From Cylicocyclus nassatus (lineage: Eukaryota > Nematoda > Chromadorea > Rhabditida > Strongylidae): a stretch of DNA of 64,000 nucleotides. The stretch covers positions 81,221,071 to 81,285,070 of the forward strand of contig CATQJL010000001.1 of assembly GCA_958299035.1 (NCBI GenBank), given 5' to 3'. The position numbers and the translations under genes are program-made. Within the stretch, counting starts at the first letter, position 1. Each line of letters starts with the position of its first letter. Shown here one piece after another: positions 46,228 through 58,111 of this stretch. The notes below the pieces were generated by a model. That model was not told the origin of the DNA and did no database searches. It saw nothing but the letters and a program-made list of their open reading frames with translations.

Positions 46228-47479
46228 TGCGAACCACTAAGAGCAGAAATTTGGCTATCCTGTCTTGGTGTTCTTTTTAGTTTATCTTCGAAAGATACTG
46301 ATGGAAAGAGAAGGGATGTGGATCACAAGGATCTGCGAAAACTGACAACACAAGAGCAAAATCACGAGAACTGTGAATTTAGTAGGAAAAAGGAGAGAAA
46401 ATGGTAGAAAAGTGTAAAATAAATGACCAAAGACCAAACTAGGATGCGTAAATTTGGAATGTTTGTGCTTTCCGAGAATTCTAGCACATAGAGATTCTAG
46501 TGACAACCTCAAAATTGCTTCATGTGAGGTAACGCATAGAATTTTTGGGTTCTAAAAATAATTATCATCATATAGATATGTACGATTATTCCAGTGCTAT
46601 TTCTTGATGCTGTAGCCTTCGATTAAGAAGATGAAAGTACTATTTTTAACTTTTTAGTAAATTGTTGAAGTGAGGGTTGGTTACCTTTGGTGAAGTATAG
46701 CAATCTTAGAGATGCCAATCCCTGTTTAAAAAAAAAGGTTTTGCTATCCCCTATCTATTGTACCCTCTTTTTTAGTGGATGCGGAGGAAATGCAAACAGA
46801 TTTATGCGACGAGTCAACTGTCGCAATCGTTGCGTGAAAAATAAAGAAAAGAGCGTGGAAAAGAACATAGAGCCACCCAAGAAACTCTCAGTAGTCGAGC
46901 GCAGTAGCAATGTGAGTTTGTTTTATTGTTGACATTATCGATAAATTAGAGAGTATTATAAGCAACTTGTCATTGGAATGTTTAGAAAAGACTAGACGTG
47001 TAAACCATACTGAACCATCTACTTTCACTATCTGTCGAAAACTTTTCCATTCAGGACTCAACATTTCGTCAAACTCATCCAACAACTACCACGAGCACGA
47101 CGAAGCTGTGGACTACGGCAACTACTGCAGTGACTTCTAAATCTGCAAGAACGGCTTCGGTAAAAAGGATCGAAATTACAAAGGTGTGCTTTTTTACATT
47201 CTAGGGTGTGCCAAGTGTGCTAGAGATTTGTTGGATCCCTCTTCATGTAGGATAATCGGCTGATAATATTTTCAGGCCACTCCCAATATCCGCAACTGTC
47301 CGCAGTGCGATCCTTTCTATGGCGTCTGCGAAGAGGATGGCAAATGCGGGTGTATTCCAGGATTTCGAAAGCTTGGCAAAATTTGCATAGGTAAGTTGTT
47401 TCAAGCGAAGAGATGGCAAAGAACAGGAGTACGACTTAGATGTAAATGAATGCAACCAGCCGAATGCCTGTCCTCCGAA
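44893..47479. repeat. 1040-bp near-perfect inverted duplication around a 507-bp spacer
   Basis: 44893-45932 is the reverse complement of 46440-47479; the only difference I noticed is near the gap edge (44896 against 47476). The spacer 45933-46439 is single copy. Both arms contain the same three complete exons and the start of the second EGF exon. A natural inverted duplication with this identity ending exactly at a gap is less likely than a chimeric contig end. Confidence 0.9.
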
Positions 47480-50400
47480 TGCCCACTGCGTGAACACTTT
47501 GGGTTCATTTCGATGCGACTGTCCAGCTGGTTTCGGCCCTGATGGCGATTGCGCTGTTAAGAAAGGTAGGAATTAAAGTGTTATGAAAGTAGTGTGTGCA
47601 CCAAGATCAGATTCCACTTTTGTGGAGAAGCCTTGAAATTTCGAGCGCCTAAGATAATTAATGGAACCATTTCTCAAACTTGGAGACGCTGTTCAAAACA
47701 GTGGTGGAGGAAGCAAATCGCTTGCACGTCCATCAGGCAAAGTAAGAAAATTTTGGAAATGGAAAACTGTGGGGCAACTAATCGTCAACCAATTTACTCT
47801 TTAGAACATAGCCTCACTCTGCACCGTAATGTTGCGAAATGCATTGTCAATGTCTCTTCTATTGGCACTCTTTTTTGGTTATAGAGAAAAATTTAAAAAT
47901 TATTGTTGATTATACTGATGATGGAGCACGGACTTACGAATATTGAGTGCAACAATTTTTTGCTCCTGACTTCTCACTTTTGCAAAAAAAAACCTGAGAG
48001 AAATGAAAGGAGCAAGGATGAAGAAAAGTCTATATTTGGTATCTAAGAGCTAGCGAACGACTGCCACGAGGATGAAGTGGTCTAGACCTCTAACCTGGCA
48101 TGGTTTTTTCGAGCTTGATCGAAAATTCCTGGATTGAAATCCCAATTTCCGTTTCTGCTTTCTGATTCCAATATTTTGACGTTTTTGCACTGAGTTCATT
48201 TTTTCCTACTTTTTTGAAAATTGCATTGCGAGTTCCGAGTAAATGCCACGTAATCACCGTGTTTTAGTATGATGAGTAGAAATTTATCAAAACAAAAATT
48301 ATTGTATCAATAAACTAAAGAACGATTAATTATCAACTAATGACAAAAATTTACGACAACTCTCAAGATTCCTGCAACGATCCCTTTGACGTGAGATATA
48401 CGGAAGAGGACTGCAATCATGGAATACAAGAGCTCAGGTAAGAATATTGCCTGTTTCCTCTTTATTTTGTTTTAGTTTCCTGTTCACTCGGACCCTCATA
48501 CTATTTTCTCAGATACTATTACGACAATGAGACTAAATTATGTCGACAATTCTTCTATGGCGGGTGCATTGGAGTGTCGAGAAATATTTTTACTCTTGCA
48601 CAGGTATAAAAAGTAAATAAAGAAGTTGAACGAATTGGAAGACTTTTAGCTTTGTGAAACACTGTGTGCGAATGGCCGCAAAACTCTCAGACTTGATGGA
48701 ATCACAACAGAAGCACCAGCACTGGGCATCAGTGGTTAGTTTATTGACTATCTATCTAACTTCTCGTTGCTGAACTCAAGAAGGATTTCTGGCATTTTTA
48801 GGGAAAATTCTAGAGCGTCTGAAACTACCAGGAAAAGGCCAACTTGCCGCCGATTTAGCTCATCCTCAACTATCAAGGGAAACGGTTTCTGGCAAAGCAG
48901 CTATTGCTACCACTACCTCAAAACCCAAAGATGGTAAGAGTTAGCCATTAGAGTCTGAAGAGTTTTTGAGCACGAGCGCCATAAGCCTGTCCAAAAACAG
49001 CCTCGTACCGTAAATGAAGAAGGTTACATTACCCTGAAAAGGTGACCGGGAGCACAAATATGACATTCACTATCAAGTCACTTTTCATTCTTGCTGTTTT
49101 CAAAACAGAGTGTTTCTTGCATCATTGGAGTTATAAATCCACCAAAGGGTCATGTCATCCGAAAGTTTTTAGGATTTTTTGAGAGAATTTTACCAAGTTT
49201 GCGCAAGCGGATCAAAAACCCCACGATAGGGTTTGCGGTAGTCATATAATAGGGTCCAAGCCACCTTACTTTGAAAAATTGTATCCATGATTTTGTTTTA
49301 AGCTATAACATTCTTTTATTATGACATTGTTGGTAAAACGTAAATTGCCCAAATTTCTAAAAATGCTAATTTTCCTTGAGTCATGACTCGATCAACATGC
49401 TGAGGAATACTTGAAATTATCAAATTTTAAGGCCACTGAAATATTGAAAAACCAACAAATTCCGATTGAACGGTGATTGGGATTTCAACTGAATTTCCTC
49501 AAGCTTATTTCCTCTAACGGTATCGTGTACCGACGATTGCTCAGCAAGTGCTTTTTTCAGTAATTTCTACTGTTACAACCTTACAAAATCCGAATTATGA
49601 CAATTGAGAAAAAACATGTAAGAATACCGTTGTTTCCAGACTTGCTCCATACTCATTTATTATGGAGAGCATGTTGTTGTCGTCACTTTGTAAACAGAGT
49701 TAGGAGTAGAAAAAAGGCTAAATATTAGATGCAAGAAATATGACCCAAAAAGCTTGAAGCACTATTGTATTGCTGTGTCAATGCATGAAATCGAGAAAAA
49801 ATGTTATTTGCTTCTGATGTTGTACTTATGCAAAAACTCTCTGCTCCCGACAATGAGAACTTTTTTCAGAAGTGTGCATGAAACCTTTTGACGAGGTGCT
49901 TCGTCTCGAATGCATCGATGCATCGTGGATTGAGAGGTTTTATTGGAACAACGAAAAAACAGTATATACGAATAGAGTCGTAAAAAGCTGCAAAGTTGAC
50001 CGCTTTTTAGGAGTGCGAACCATTTTGGTACGACAGCTCGTGCGATGAGAAGAACGTCAGAAACAAAAACTTCTTTAATACACTGCAATCTTGTCGAGAT
50101 GCTTGCCATGAAGATGTTCCTGCATCGAAACAGCGAGGGAAATTAGAGCGTCGGGATGAGATAACTGAGGATGGAATTGTACGTGTTACCATGCCTGATC
50201 GATCACTGGAAACCTATAGCGAACTTGCTGCAAGAACAACACTTAGAAAGTCGTATCCACCTGATGACCCTTTCGGGCTCCTGCAAGCAGAAAAGACGAA
50301 GAGTCAGGGTTAGTTACCAGGATTTTAAAAACCTTTTAAAAACGCTTCAATTGTTAGCAAAAACACAACTTAAAGGCAGCGTCAGTTGAAGGGTACCGGA

Positions 50401-53400
50401 CTCTTGCAGCAATGTTATAGTAATCCCTCCTCACCGTTGGCTAAAGTTGAAGCAAAGGGGGTGGTGTGGAGTAGAATTCGCTCTCAGATGCAAGCGCTTT
50501 ATCTTCAACGCGAATGCCGCTCACTTAGCTAACAGCTGCAGGTTAGAGTTTGAATATATCCACGCAGTCACGGCCATAATGTCCCACAACGACTCCGCGC
50601 TTCAGCCTCGGCAAGTTTTGCGTCTTAATCCGCATTTAATTTTGGGGGCTTCGGAAAAGCCCATTTTCGACATTTTCGCACTATCCAAGCTGCATATTTG
50701 AAATGAGCATTACGGTCACGCCCAGGCTGGAATAAAACCCTAAATCTAGGCTTTGTCGGGACGCTGCCTGCGGCAAAGTAAACTGTTCCCACTGTCACGT
50801 TACTGCTTGCGTTCGTAGTATGCCGGTAGAGCCCAGCACAGCCTGAAGTGTGCAATTTATTGGGGACTGTGCTCAAACTGTTTTCCATCGAAGCCAAACT
50901 TTCTGCTATGATATTGCACGCTGAAGCATATTACTGACTGAAGGAAGTCTATTAATATAGCTAATTACCTTTTTCAGTCTATTTGCAGCAACTTCCATGC
51001 GATCATCAACTCCGACGTATCATAGGGAAACAAGCAATTTTGCCGTGAAGTCCGTTTCTGAGCCTTTTGACAAGAAAAAATTCATGGAAGAATTCAAGAA
51101 GAAACTCACTGCATTGCCCGACTGGTACAAAAGGACGGTTACAGATGAGCAAACAGCGGACATTCCAACAGAGTCTGACTTAAAGATAGGTAAATTTTAA
51201 GCTTCAGAAAATTTGTAAGCTTATCGCGCTCACTTCAGGCGTATCACAACCTGAAAGGTACACTACAAAGAGTCAAATACCGTCTTTTGCTGTATCGAAA
51301 GTCACGGAAAAATTTGACAAGCAAAAGTTTATGGAAGAATTCAAGAAACAGCTTACCGCTTTTCCCGATCACTACAAGAAACAACAAGAAATGAGTTTCC
51401 AAGAAACTGGTAAATCAAAGGCTGTCATCCTCTCCGCTTGTCCAACTTGTTGCAGGAGTTTTTGTTCAGCTATTGCTTCTACAATCCATGCATTTTAGTA
51501 CAAAATGTGATTTCAGGTCAACAACCAACAACTAACTTTACCGCCACCTCTAAGGCTAGCCACAAGTTAGGGGGCGAAAAATTCGATAAAAAGAAATTCA
51601 TGCAAGAGTTCAAGAAGAAACTCACGGCCTTTCCAAGCGGCTTCACTCCAAGATCTCATGCGGATCTGCCCATGTCAATAAAGTTTACTCATGAACCGTT
51701 TACCTTGCCGCCATCAGTCTTCCAAGAAGACTCCGAAATTAAAGTGAATCCACAAAAAATGCGGAAGCATCTGTCGCCCTCGGATAAACTTAAGTCTGGA
51801 ATGGTCCCTGATTTGCTCGTTGCAAGGACAGCTTCTAAGTTGCTGGAAAGAATTGTCACGCCAGAGGAAAAGGATGCGTATACAGTAACGCCGTTGTTAA
51901 CTTCTCAGGAGTTTGTAGCGGAAACTAAGAAAACGGTAAGATATGATGCTGTGTACAGGTGAATTTCAATAGAAAATTGTGCTGCCACGAAAATGAGCTA
52001 AAATGTTTACTTCAGATTCAAAAAACCCTTTTGGAGATGTCTCGGCCTAAGGATCTGTGTGATGAGCCGTTAGATCCAAAACTGGAAGAGGACTGTAACA
52101 ACGAAAATTGGGTAGGACTAACGTGATTATAGTTACTAAACGCTGGATAAATTTGCTCTGTAATTTTTTTTATAATACTTATGAAAATTAAGTACTGCTG
52201 CTGCAGTGAATTGAACTTGATAATTATCTGAAAGAAAATGGGGTCAAAAGAGTACGCACGTCTGGCAAGTACACACATACAGCAAACGTTATATGGTCGT
52301 ATAGAATGATATTTCAGGAACTTAGATGGTTTTTTAACAAAGAACGCGGAGCATGCAAATCTTTCTGGTTTGGTGGTTGTGATACTAATGCGAGAAACTT
52401 TTTTGGAGACATAAAGGTGTGATTACTAAAATTTTGTATTCAAAGTTCGTATTTATCTACCGCTGTTTCAGAGCTGCAAAAAAACTTGTGGTCACAAGTA
52501 TCCAGTCACCCCAGATTCACTGAGGCCTCATTATTATGTCACTCCGACAAAGATTCACACAAGGAAAATGGAAACTTACCACAATTTTTCGGAGCCGGTA
52601 GATTCGCAGCCGACAACGCCTTTAAACACTTCAACGACGAACATTTCAACAAAGGCAAACACATCACCAGTGACGGAAAAAGCAAAAGGAACAGCAACAA
52701 TAAAAATAAAGATAACAACAAAACCGGAAACAACGACTACGCAAACGATGACGTTTACTGATGCGCCATCGCAAAGATCAATTACCGATTTTGAGAGGAA
52801 AGTGGACACTGCACCGAAGTTAACGCCTGTTTCTACCATGAAGACCGCTGAGACTAATGAGACAGAATCGCCTATTTCAAAATCGCCTCCGTTTCCTTTG
52901 ACCACAAGTGAACTCACGGATATCTGCTTACAAGGATACGACATCAAATGGGATGAGGTAATTGATAAAATTGCTGGCAAGCCAGTACAGTATGCACTAC
53001 ATTCAGGATTGTGCGGGTGACAACTGGATCGTTCGAGCATACTATGAGCCAAAAAAGAACGGATGTAAGCGAATTTGGTGGGGTGGTTGTATGACAGGAA
53101 ACAAAAATCTTTGGATGAATTTAGCAGTAAGTAATGAGATATACCCAAATACTGTAAATTTTCCCTTTCTTACATTTTTTTTGTGGTTTGGTTTTCAAAT
53201 TGAAAATCTGAACTCTTTGATTTACAGTCTTAATTCTCAAAATATAAACGTGGAAACAGTCAGGTTTTCCAATCGAAACCTTCATTTTACAGGAATGCCA
53301 GAAAGCATGCCATCAGCTAATGCCAACACCATCTGCGTTTCCATCTGCCGTTCAAAAGCTCACCGATATGTCGCCAAAAAACATTCCCCAAGTCTTCATT

Positions 53401-55668
53401 TCCAACTCTTCTGACATGGCAGCTGATGATCCTCTAGCTCACACAGATTCTTCGGAAACCATCTTCACACTCGCTCATCCTCGTAATGTTCCTTTTATAG
53501 CTCCATTGAGATTTTCTCGTAAACCTAACTATTACCTCACAGTGAATGCCACGCTGACCACAAGATTAGTCACTAAAAGCACAGCAGCTGTGAGAAGCAC
53601 ATCCAAATCAGTCAACCACGCTTACATTAGGGGCACTAGCACACCAACACCCGCTTTGATCCCTGCCGTTGCTGATGAAATCAGCTTTTATGCACCTAAG
53701 GAACACAAATCTATACTTTCACTGCATCAACGTGATACCACAGGTGACAATCGTGCCACAACGCGAAGTGCTCGTCTAGCGTCTCGATCGGATTTGGACA
53801 GTCAGCTAGTGAAACATAAATTGGAAAAACGAGAAAACTTGGCCTATAGCAGCTTGACGAATCTCCCGGTCACTATCGCATGTATGTTTATATCATTAGC
53901 AAAATTCTAGAGTAATTTGGCGCTGGAATTTTCCCATAGACTCAAATTAAGGGCGTAAAACCTTTGGTTTACCAAAAGAAAGACGAAGTAGAAACCAAAA
54001 AAGCACTATCTGATATCACTTCACATTTCATGCGATTTTATGTATAGAGCCTTCGAAAATCGTAACGATGGCGCGATCGCGCGACGCGCACTCATTCCGG
54101 CAACCGCCTTTTCTTGATTTTTCTCTACTCATTTGGTGTTTCTGCTTGCGTAAGATAATACTTGAGAACTGGAAGTAAATGAGCTAAACATTGAGATGAT
54201 TCGTTTTTGTACGAGTGTTTAAAGCTGTTGTGGGCGAAGAGTGTAGTCAAATCCGTCCTCACGCTTTTGTAAATAGCCTATATTATAATACTATGTATAT
54301 TTTTGAAAAGCGCTTTGGGGTGCAGTACGGATTTGTAGAATTTGGCGATATATCTATTTGCGGTAGCCTATGCTTGCAATAACGATTACAGAGTTGGCGC
54401 GCCAAACCTTCAATCATCGCGCATCTCGGCTTCTGCTTAACCGCAATTTTTGGTTTTTAGTAAGGTTTTAGACAGGAAACAAAGTTTTTTCCGCTTATCA
54501 AGTCTTGTTGAAAAGATATTAAGAAGCAAATAAATTTGCCTTTACCTAAACCGTACTTAACCACTGGGCTTTACGGGCTGCCTATAAACGTATTTTTTCA
54601 ATTCATGCTAACAAAACTTTTTTACATTCATACTCAGCGAATTTCCCGCGGTTAGTGTAAAAAGCTATATTGATTTCACTGAAAACTCTGATATTGACAA
54701 TGCCTTCTTGCGCGCAGTATGCGTCTAAAGATATCCACTGCAAAAATCTTGAGTCAATGTAGTAAAAAGCTTTGAATTTTGGTGGAAAAAGCTTTATCAA
54801 GTGTATGAAAACTCAATAAAAGTAACTTTTCTTTCGCTACACAGATTTTCTTGTAGGGTGATCACCAGCTCCTGGTTTCGCTATCACTAATGGAGATCAT
54901 TCACTATCTTATTGTCGATACTAACAACGGGACAATCGCTGAGTACACACCCACTGCTGCCTAAATGCATGAGCTTGAGTATCTCAATGCTGCCATGCTT
55001 CAGTACAAAAATCTTTCTTTGTATCTTGTTGTCACATGGCTATTTTGAATAAATGTTTTTACGATTTGCACACACAAAATTATGTTAAAGAAAACAGTAA
55101 AAAGATGAGCGTTATCAAATGCGTTCCTAGGATTTTTTTTTGTTTAATGCGATTCTTTATTGTTAAAAGCGCCATGGTCATGCATTGTGAAATGAAAAGC
55201 ATAAAAATGTAGGATTTGACAAGAGAAAAAGAGCAGTTAACCGGAATTTGAAGAAAAGTGACTAAAAAGGACTAAACTTTTCCGCTCGACTAAGCTAGAC
55301 TGATACGTATAATCTTAAGTTGGAAAACTGGTCGCTTCAATGTGCGTAAAAACACAAAGTATCAAGGAAATAACCAAATTAACATCAACTTTGCTTTCTC
55401 AGCTGAATGCCTGCAGCCGTTTGATCTAAACTTGACGAAATCTTGCAATAACGGATCTGAATGGAGTAATAGGTGATACTGTTTCACGATCCGATTAATC
55501 AGCTGCGAGGCTGTATATTCTATAAATTCAGGTTTTACTACGACAGAGATCTTCGTGTATGCCGGATGTATTGGCATGGCGGCTGTTTTTCTTCGACGCA
55601 AAATAACTTCCAAGATCATAAGACTTGCCAATGGCGATGTATGGGCGCACATCCAAACCCCGCCTCAA
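46776..55668 (+). CDS. multi-Kunitz/EGF secreted protein, exons 3-22
   Basis: A secreted extracellular-matrix or protease-inhibitor type protein. Exons: 46776-46911, 47055-47183, 47276-47390, 47422-47565, 48368-48437, 48513-48603, 48650-48734, 48802-48933, 49870-49961, 50011-50308, 50989-51189, 51239-51409, 51517-51935, 52016-52111, 52318-52416, 52472-52957, 53007-53126, 53293-53881, 55403-55472, 55532-55668. Phases agree at every junction. Order: end of Kunitz 1, Thr-rich linker, two EGF modules, Kunitz 2, linker, Kunitz 3, three FDKKKFMEEFK repeats, Kunitz 4, Ser/Thr linker, Kunitz 5, long linker with a basic LEKREN segment, Kunitz 6. It begins in mid-domain because exons 1-2 are inverted at 46.0-46.2 kb, and the last exon ends in phase 1 with a good GTATGT donor, so it continues. 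Nematode MLT-11-type moulting proteins are a plausible family (from memory, not verified); no symbol assigned. Confidence 0.85.
47276..47565 (+). other. EGF-like pair (second of calcium-binding type)
   Basis: Exon 5 encodes CPQCDPFYGVCEEDGKCGC followed by IPGFRKLGKIC, six cysteines of an EGF-like module. Exon 6 encodes DVNECNQPNACPPNAHCVN and TLGSFRCDCPAGFG, with the D-x-N-E-C calcium motif and the C-x-N-x4-F-x-C-x-C hydroxylation motif. They are joined across a 31-bp intron (47391-47421). They separate Kunitz 1 from Kunitz 2. Confidence 0.9.
48368..48734 (+). other. Kunitz domain 2
   Basis: Split over three exons. It reads CNDPFDVRYTEEDCNHG, then ELRYYYDNETKLCRQFFYGG and CIGVSRNIFTLAQLCETLC. 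All six cysteines are present. The first loop has 12 residues between Cys1 and Cys2 instead of the usual 8, and the segment after Cys2 is longer, so a normal P1 site is absent. Confidence 0.95.
48934..49869. other. intron between exons encoding Kunitz 2 and 3
   Basis: 936 bp. No repeat ends or coding sequence recognised. Confidence 0.6.
49870..50308 (+). other. Kunitz domain 3 and acidic/basic linker
   Basis: CMKPFDEVLRLECIDASWIE, RFYWNNEKTECEPFWYDSSC and NFFNTLQSCRDAC, across a 49-bp intron (49962-50010). Eleven residues separate Cys1 and Cys2. The same exon continues into a non-domain linker (KQRGKLERRDEITEDGIVR to LLQAEKTKSQ). Confidence 0.95.
50309..50988. other. intron before the FDKKKF repeats
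   Basis: 680 bp. Open frames on both strands have no domain; nothing recognised. Confidence 0.6.
50989..51935 (+). other. three exon-encoded FDKKKFMEEFKKKLTA repeats
   Basis: Three successive exons (50989-51189, 51239-51409, 51517-51935), each entered in phase 1 by a GTxx...CAG intron, encode FDKKKFMEEFKKKLTALP, FDKQKFMEEFKKQLTAFP and FDKKKFMQEFKKKLTAFP. Each is preceded by a Ser/Thr/Gln-rich stretch and followed by a short variable one. The motif is amphipathic and lysine-rich and predicted by eye to be helical. I do not recognise it. The third exon runs on through PPSVFQEDSEIKVNPQKMRK and KSGMVPDLLVARTASKLLER. Confidence 0.85.
52016..52500 (+). other. Kunitz domain 4
   Basis: CDEPLDPKLEEDCNNENWEL, RWFFNKERGACKSFWFGGCD and NARNFFGDIKSCKKTC, over three exons. 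Spacing Cys1-Cys2 is 11. The following exon (52472-52957) continues into a Ser/Thr-rich linker (TTPLNTSTTNISTKANTS and similar), which could carry O-glycans. Confidence 0.95.
52916..53313 (+). other. Kunitz domain 5
   Basis: ICLQGYDIKWDEDCAGDNW, IVRAYYEPKKNGCKRIWWGG, CMTGNKNLWMNLAECQKAC, across introns of 49 bp (52958-53006) and 166 bp (53127-53292). Spacing Cys1-Cys2 is 11. It is followed by an about 185-residue linker encoded in exon 53293-53881. Confidence 0.95.
53882..55402. other. intron before Kunitz 6
   Basis: 1521 bp. No transposon ends recognised. A short open stretch after a TTGTAG acceptor at 54857 is out of phase with the upstream exon. Confidence 0.5.
55403..55668 (+). other. 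Kunitz domain 6
   Basis: CLQPFDLNLTKSCNNGSEWS, NRFYYDRDLRVCRMYWHGGC, NFQDHKTCQWRC, across a 59-bp intron. Spacing Cys1-Cys2 is 11. The exon ends ...HPNPASS at a GTATGT donor; reading through would reach a stop at 55953 after a hydrophobic LLLLLLTHGD segment, so a terminal exon here cannot be excluded. Confidence 0.95.
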
Positions 55669-58081
55669 GTATGTCACCTATTAGCCCATTACTTCTGCTA
55701 CTTTTGACGCATGGAGACAGGTATAGGCCGCTGCATGACGAAGGTGCAATATCATTGGGCGCAAACGCGGCTTTATTAGCCGCAAAGTGCAAGAGGCGCA
55801 GGATTTATAGCGGTGAAGATGTGCGCGTTGCCGCGTTCGCGTCCGCTCAACTAAGGTCCACGTTCTCGTCCACTGTAGGTTCAGGAGAACTTACAGTGTT
55901 TCAAGCAATCGTAAAACAAAGCGCTAGTACTAATATTAATATAGTATCAGTGTAATAGTATATGCAATCAATGCAGAATTATCCTCATGCGTGCTGTAAC
56001 AGTAATGCAAGAAGGGACTAGAAAATCTTATTTCCTGGTCGGTATTAATCTGTACGAAAATAGGAGTCTAAAGCTGTGCGTTAATCAGAGCTTCGTTTCC
56101 GCTACTAATGGAGCCACCATAGTTGTTGAGGAGCCGCCACACGTTCCATCGCAAAAAACCCCTACTAGGTCGGGACAAGAACTTCCGCTGCTCGTCGCAA
56201 ATCGCTCTACTATTAGGCCACGGGCCATCCACACATCAGCGTGCTCTGCCACTATGAGTACTCGTTGCTCACACCTACCTCTTCAGGCAGGTCGAAAAGC
56301 ATTGCGCCTGTCTCGCTATAAACAAATTAACAACAAACAATGATTCATTACTTATACCTACCTACATATACCTATATATCATACCTATACCACTACCTAT
56401 ATACATACTCCCCCCCCCCCCTCCACCATTCTTTTCTACCTCCACTTGTGATATTATCAAAAGGATGGAAAATGGTTGAGACTTGACTTTATGGCTTTGA
56501 ACTCATAGCGCACGCAGCTGCTGAGAGGTTCAAGATGAAAAAGAGCGCTCACGGCTGACTACTGGAAATCATGAATTGCACTTTCATGCAAAATGATTAG
56601 CATACTCATCATCAGCACTTCGAACATCTCCAAATGTCATTGACAAGAACTTAATTAAAATGGTTCTGGCACTGGGGCGGAAAGTGATTCTCTGAAATAT
56701 AAACTATTTGCTGCAAAGTTTTGAAGATGGTTTACATTGTATACCCTGTTTGTTGTACAATAAACAAACAAGCCATAAAGCTGCTATACATCATTTCGAC
56801 TACAGTTATGTAGATACTATTCAAAAAATGTGCGCGAAACCAGCATAAACGTAGAGCATACACGTGGTTCGTAATAATGGTAGACTATTTGAGATTACGA
56901 CGCATATGTGGAGTGCTCCCAAACTTATGCTAGGACGACAACGATCAAACAATAATTATTTTAGCAAAAATGTCTCAAATTGGTCAAGTGCATCGCTGCT
57001 TTAAACGTTTCTTTTCTCACCTGTGCATATAGGTGAACGGCTCTTTTGTGTTTTTTACAATTGAAAATTGATTGAGTTGAGCTAAAAATCAGTCCCCGCT
57101 TTACCTCCATGCAGGCGAAAGTTCGTAACAGACTCAGCAATGTGCATCAAATCTATAATTGCTTACAGGAAGTGCTTAGCAGGTAAGAACAGTTTGTAAT
57201 CAGCAACTTGTCGCTGTTAAAATTCATTCCATCAAGGAACTATATCAAACAACTGATACACTGAGAGCGCATCAATCAAGCCTCAACATCGGCGGGGCAT
57301 TATTCTATGGACTAGCCATGAATAGCCATGTTTTGGCATGGAGGGGACTTCTGTAACAAAATTAGCGCTTTCGTCATAATCTCAAATCTCAGTCGCCTAG
57401 CGACTTGCACTGCTACGTTGTGCATAATAATCCATTGTAAGCGCACTTTGCATATTCAGAACTTGATACTATTGCATCAATTTACAAAAGCTATGTCCCA
57501 ACGCAATTGAAATCTGCGCGCGGACGGCAGTTCGCAGATCTTGTGACACAGCGATCTGGCAGAAAAGCGCGAGTTATGGCCAAGGTCGAGGAAAAGGTGT
57601 GACATACAATTTACAACCCCGTTTACGACCCTCCCTTCGCCGCGTTTTCGTTAGCCTACCGTAGGCATAACATAAAGGCTCTGCCATGCATAATTAGGCA
57701 CATATTCCTAATCATCATGTCGAATAACCAGCATAAGCCAAGTGTTAGCTCTGAGAGTTCCAGTATTAAACCACCCAAGTGAAGTAATTATTTTCGAACA
57801 TGATCAACCATATTTCAAAAGTGAATTAGCTAACCGTTTCGTACTCATTACAAAGCACCACTCCTAACCATGAAACTATGGAATAATAGATAGCCAAACC
57901 TCGTTTGTCCCATTTTGCGCTTACAACGTTTGTGCTTCCAGTAACTATTGCTCAAACGAAAGAAGACGAATTCACCTCTAATCACTTTCACAAAAACTAC
58001 GAAATTTTGGCTAACGAACTTTATATATTCAATAATTAGTTTCAGTAAGTAGTAAGCGTTTCCAAGATTGTTATCAGTTTT
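55669..58081. other. intron or intergenic stretch after Kunitz 6
   Basis: 55669-56340 is richer in GC and in CG dinucleotides than its neighbours and is open in short frames without a known domain. 56351-56425 is a TACCTA-rich run ending in a C homopolymer. Dispersed repeat core at about 57711. No gene recognised. Confidence 0.4.
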
Positions 58082-58111
58082 TCAATACAACGACATCAGC
58101 ACATCAGTAAA

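Noticed and set aside
46282..46512. Minus-strand frame in the palindrome spacer and right arm
   Set aside because: It crosses the arm boundary and lies upstream of the real signal-peptide exon; no domain.
47594..47884. Plus-strand frame after the EGF exons
   Set aside because: It lies in the intron after a proper GTAGGA donor and lacks cysteines or domain features.
52576..53148. Minus-strand 190-codon frame
   Set aside because: Antisense shadow of the Ser/Thr-rich linker and Kunitz 5 exons.
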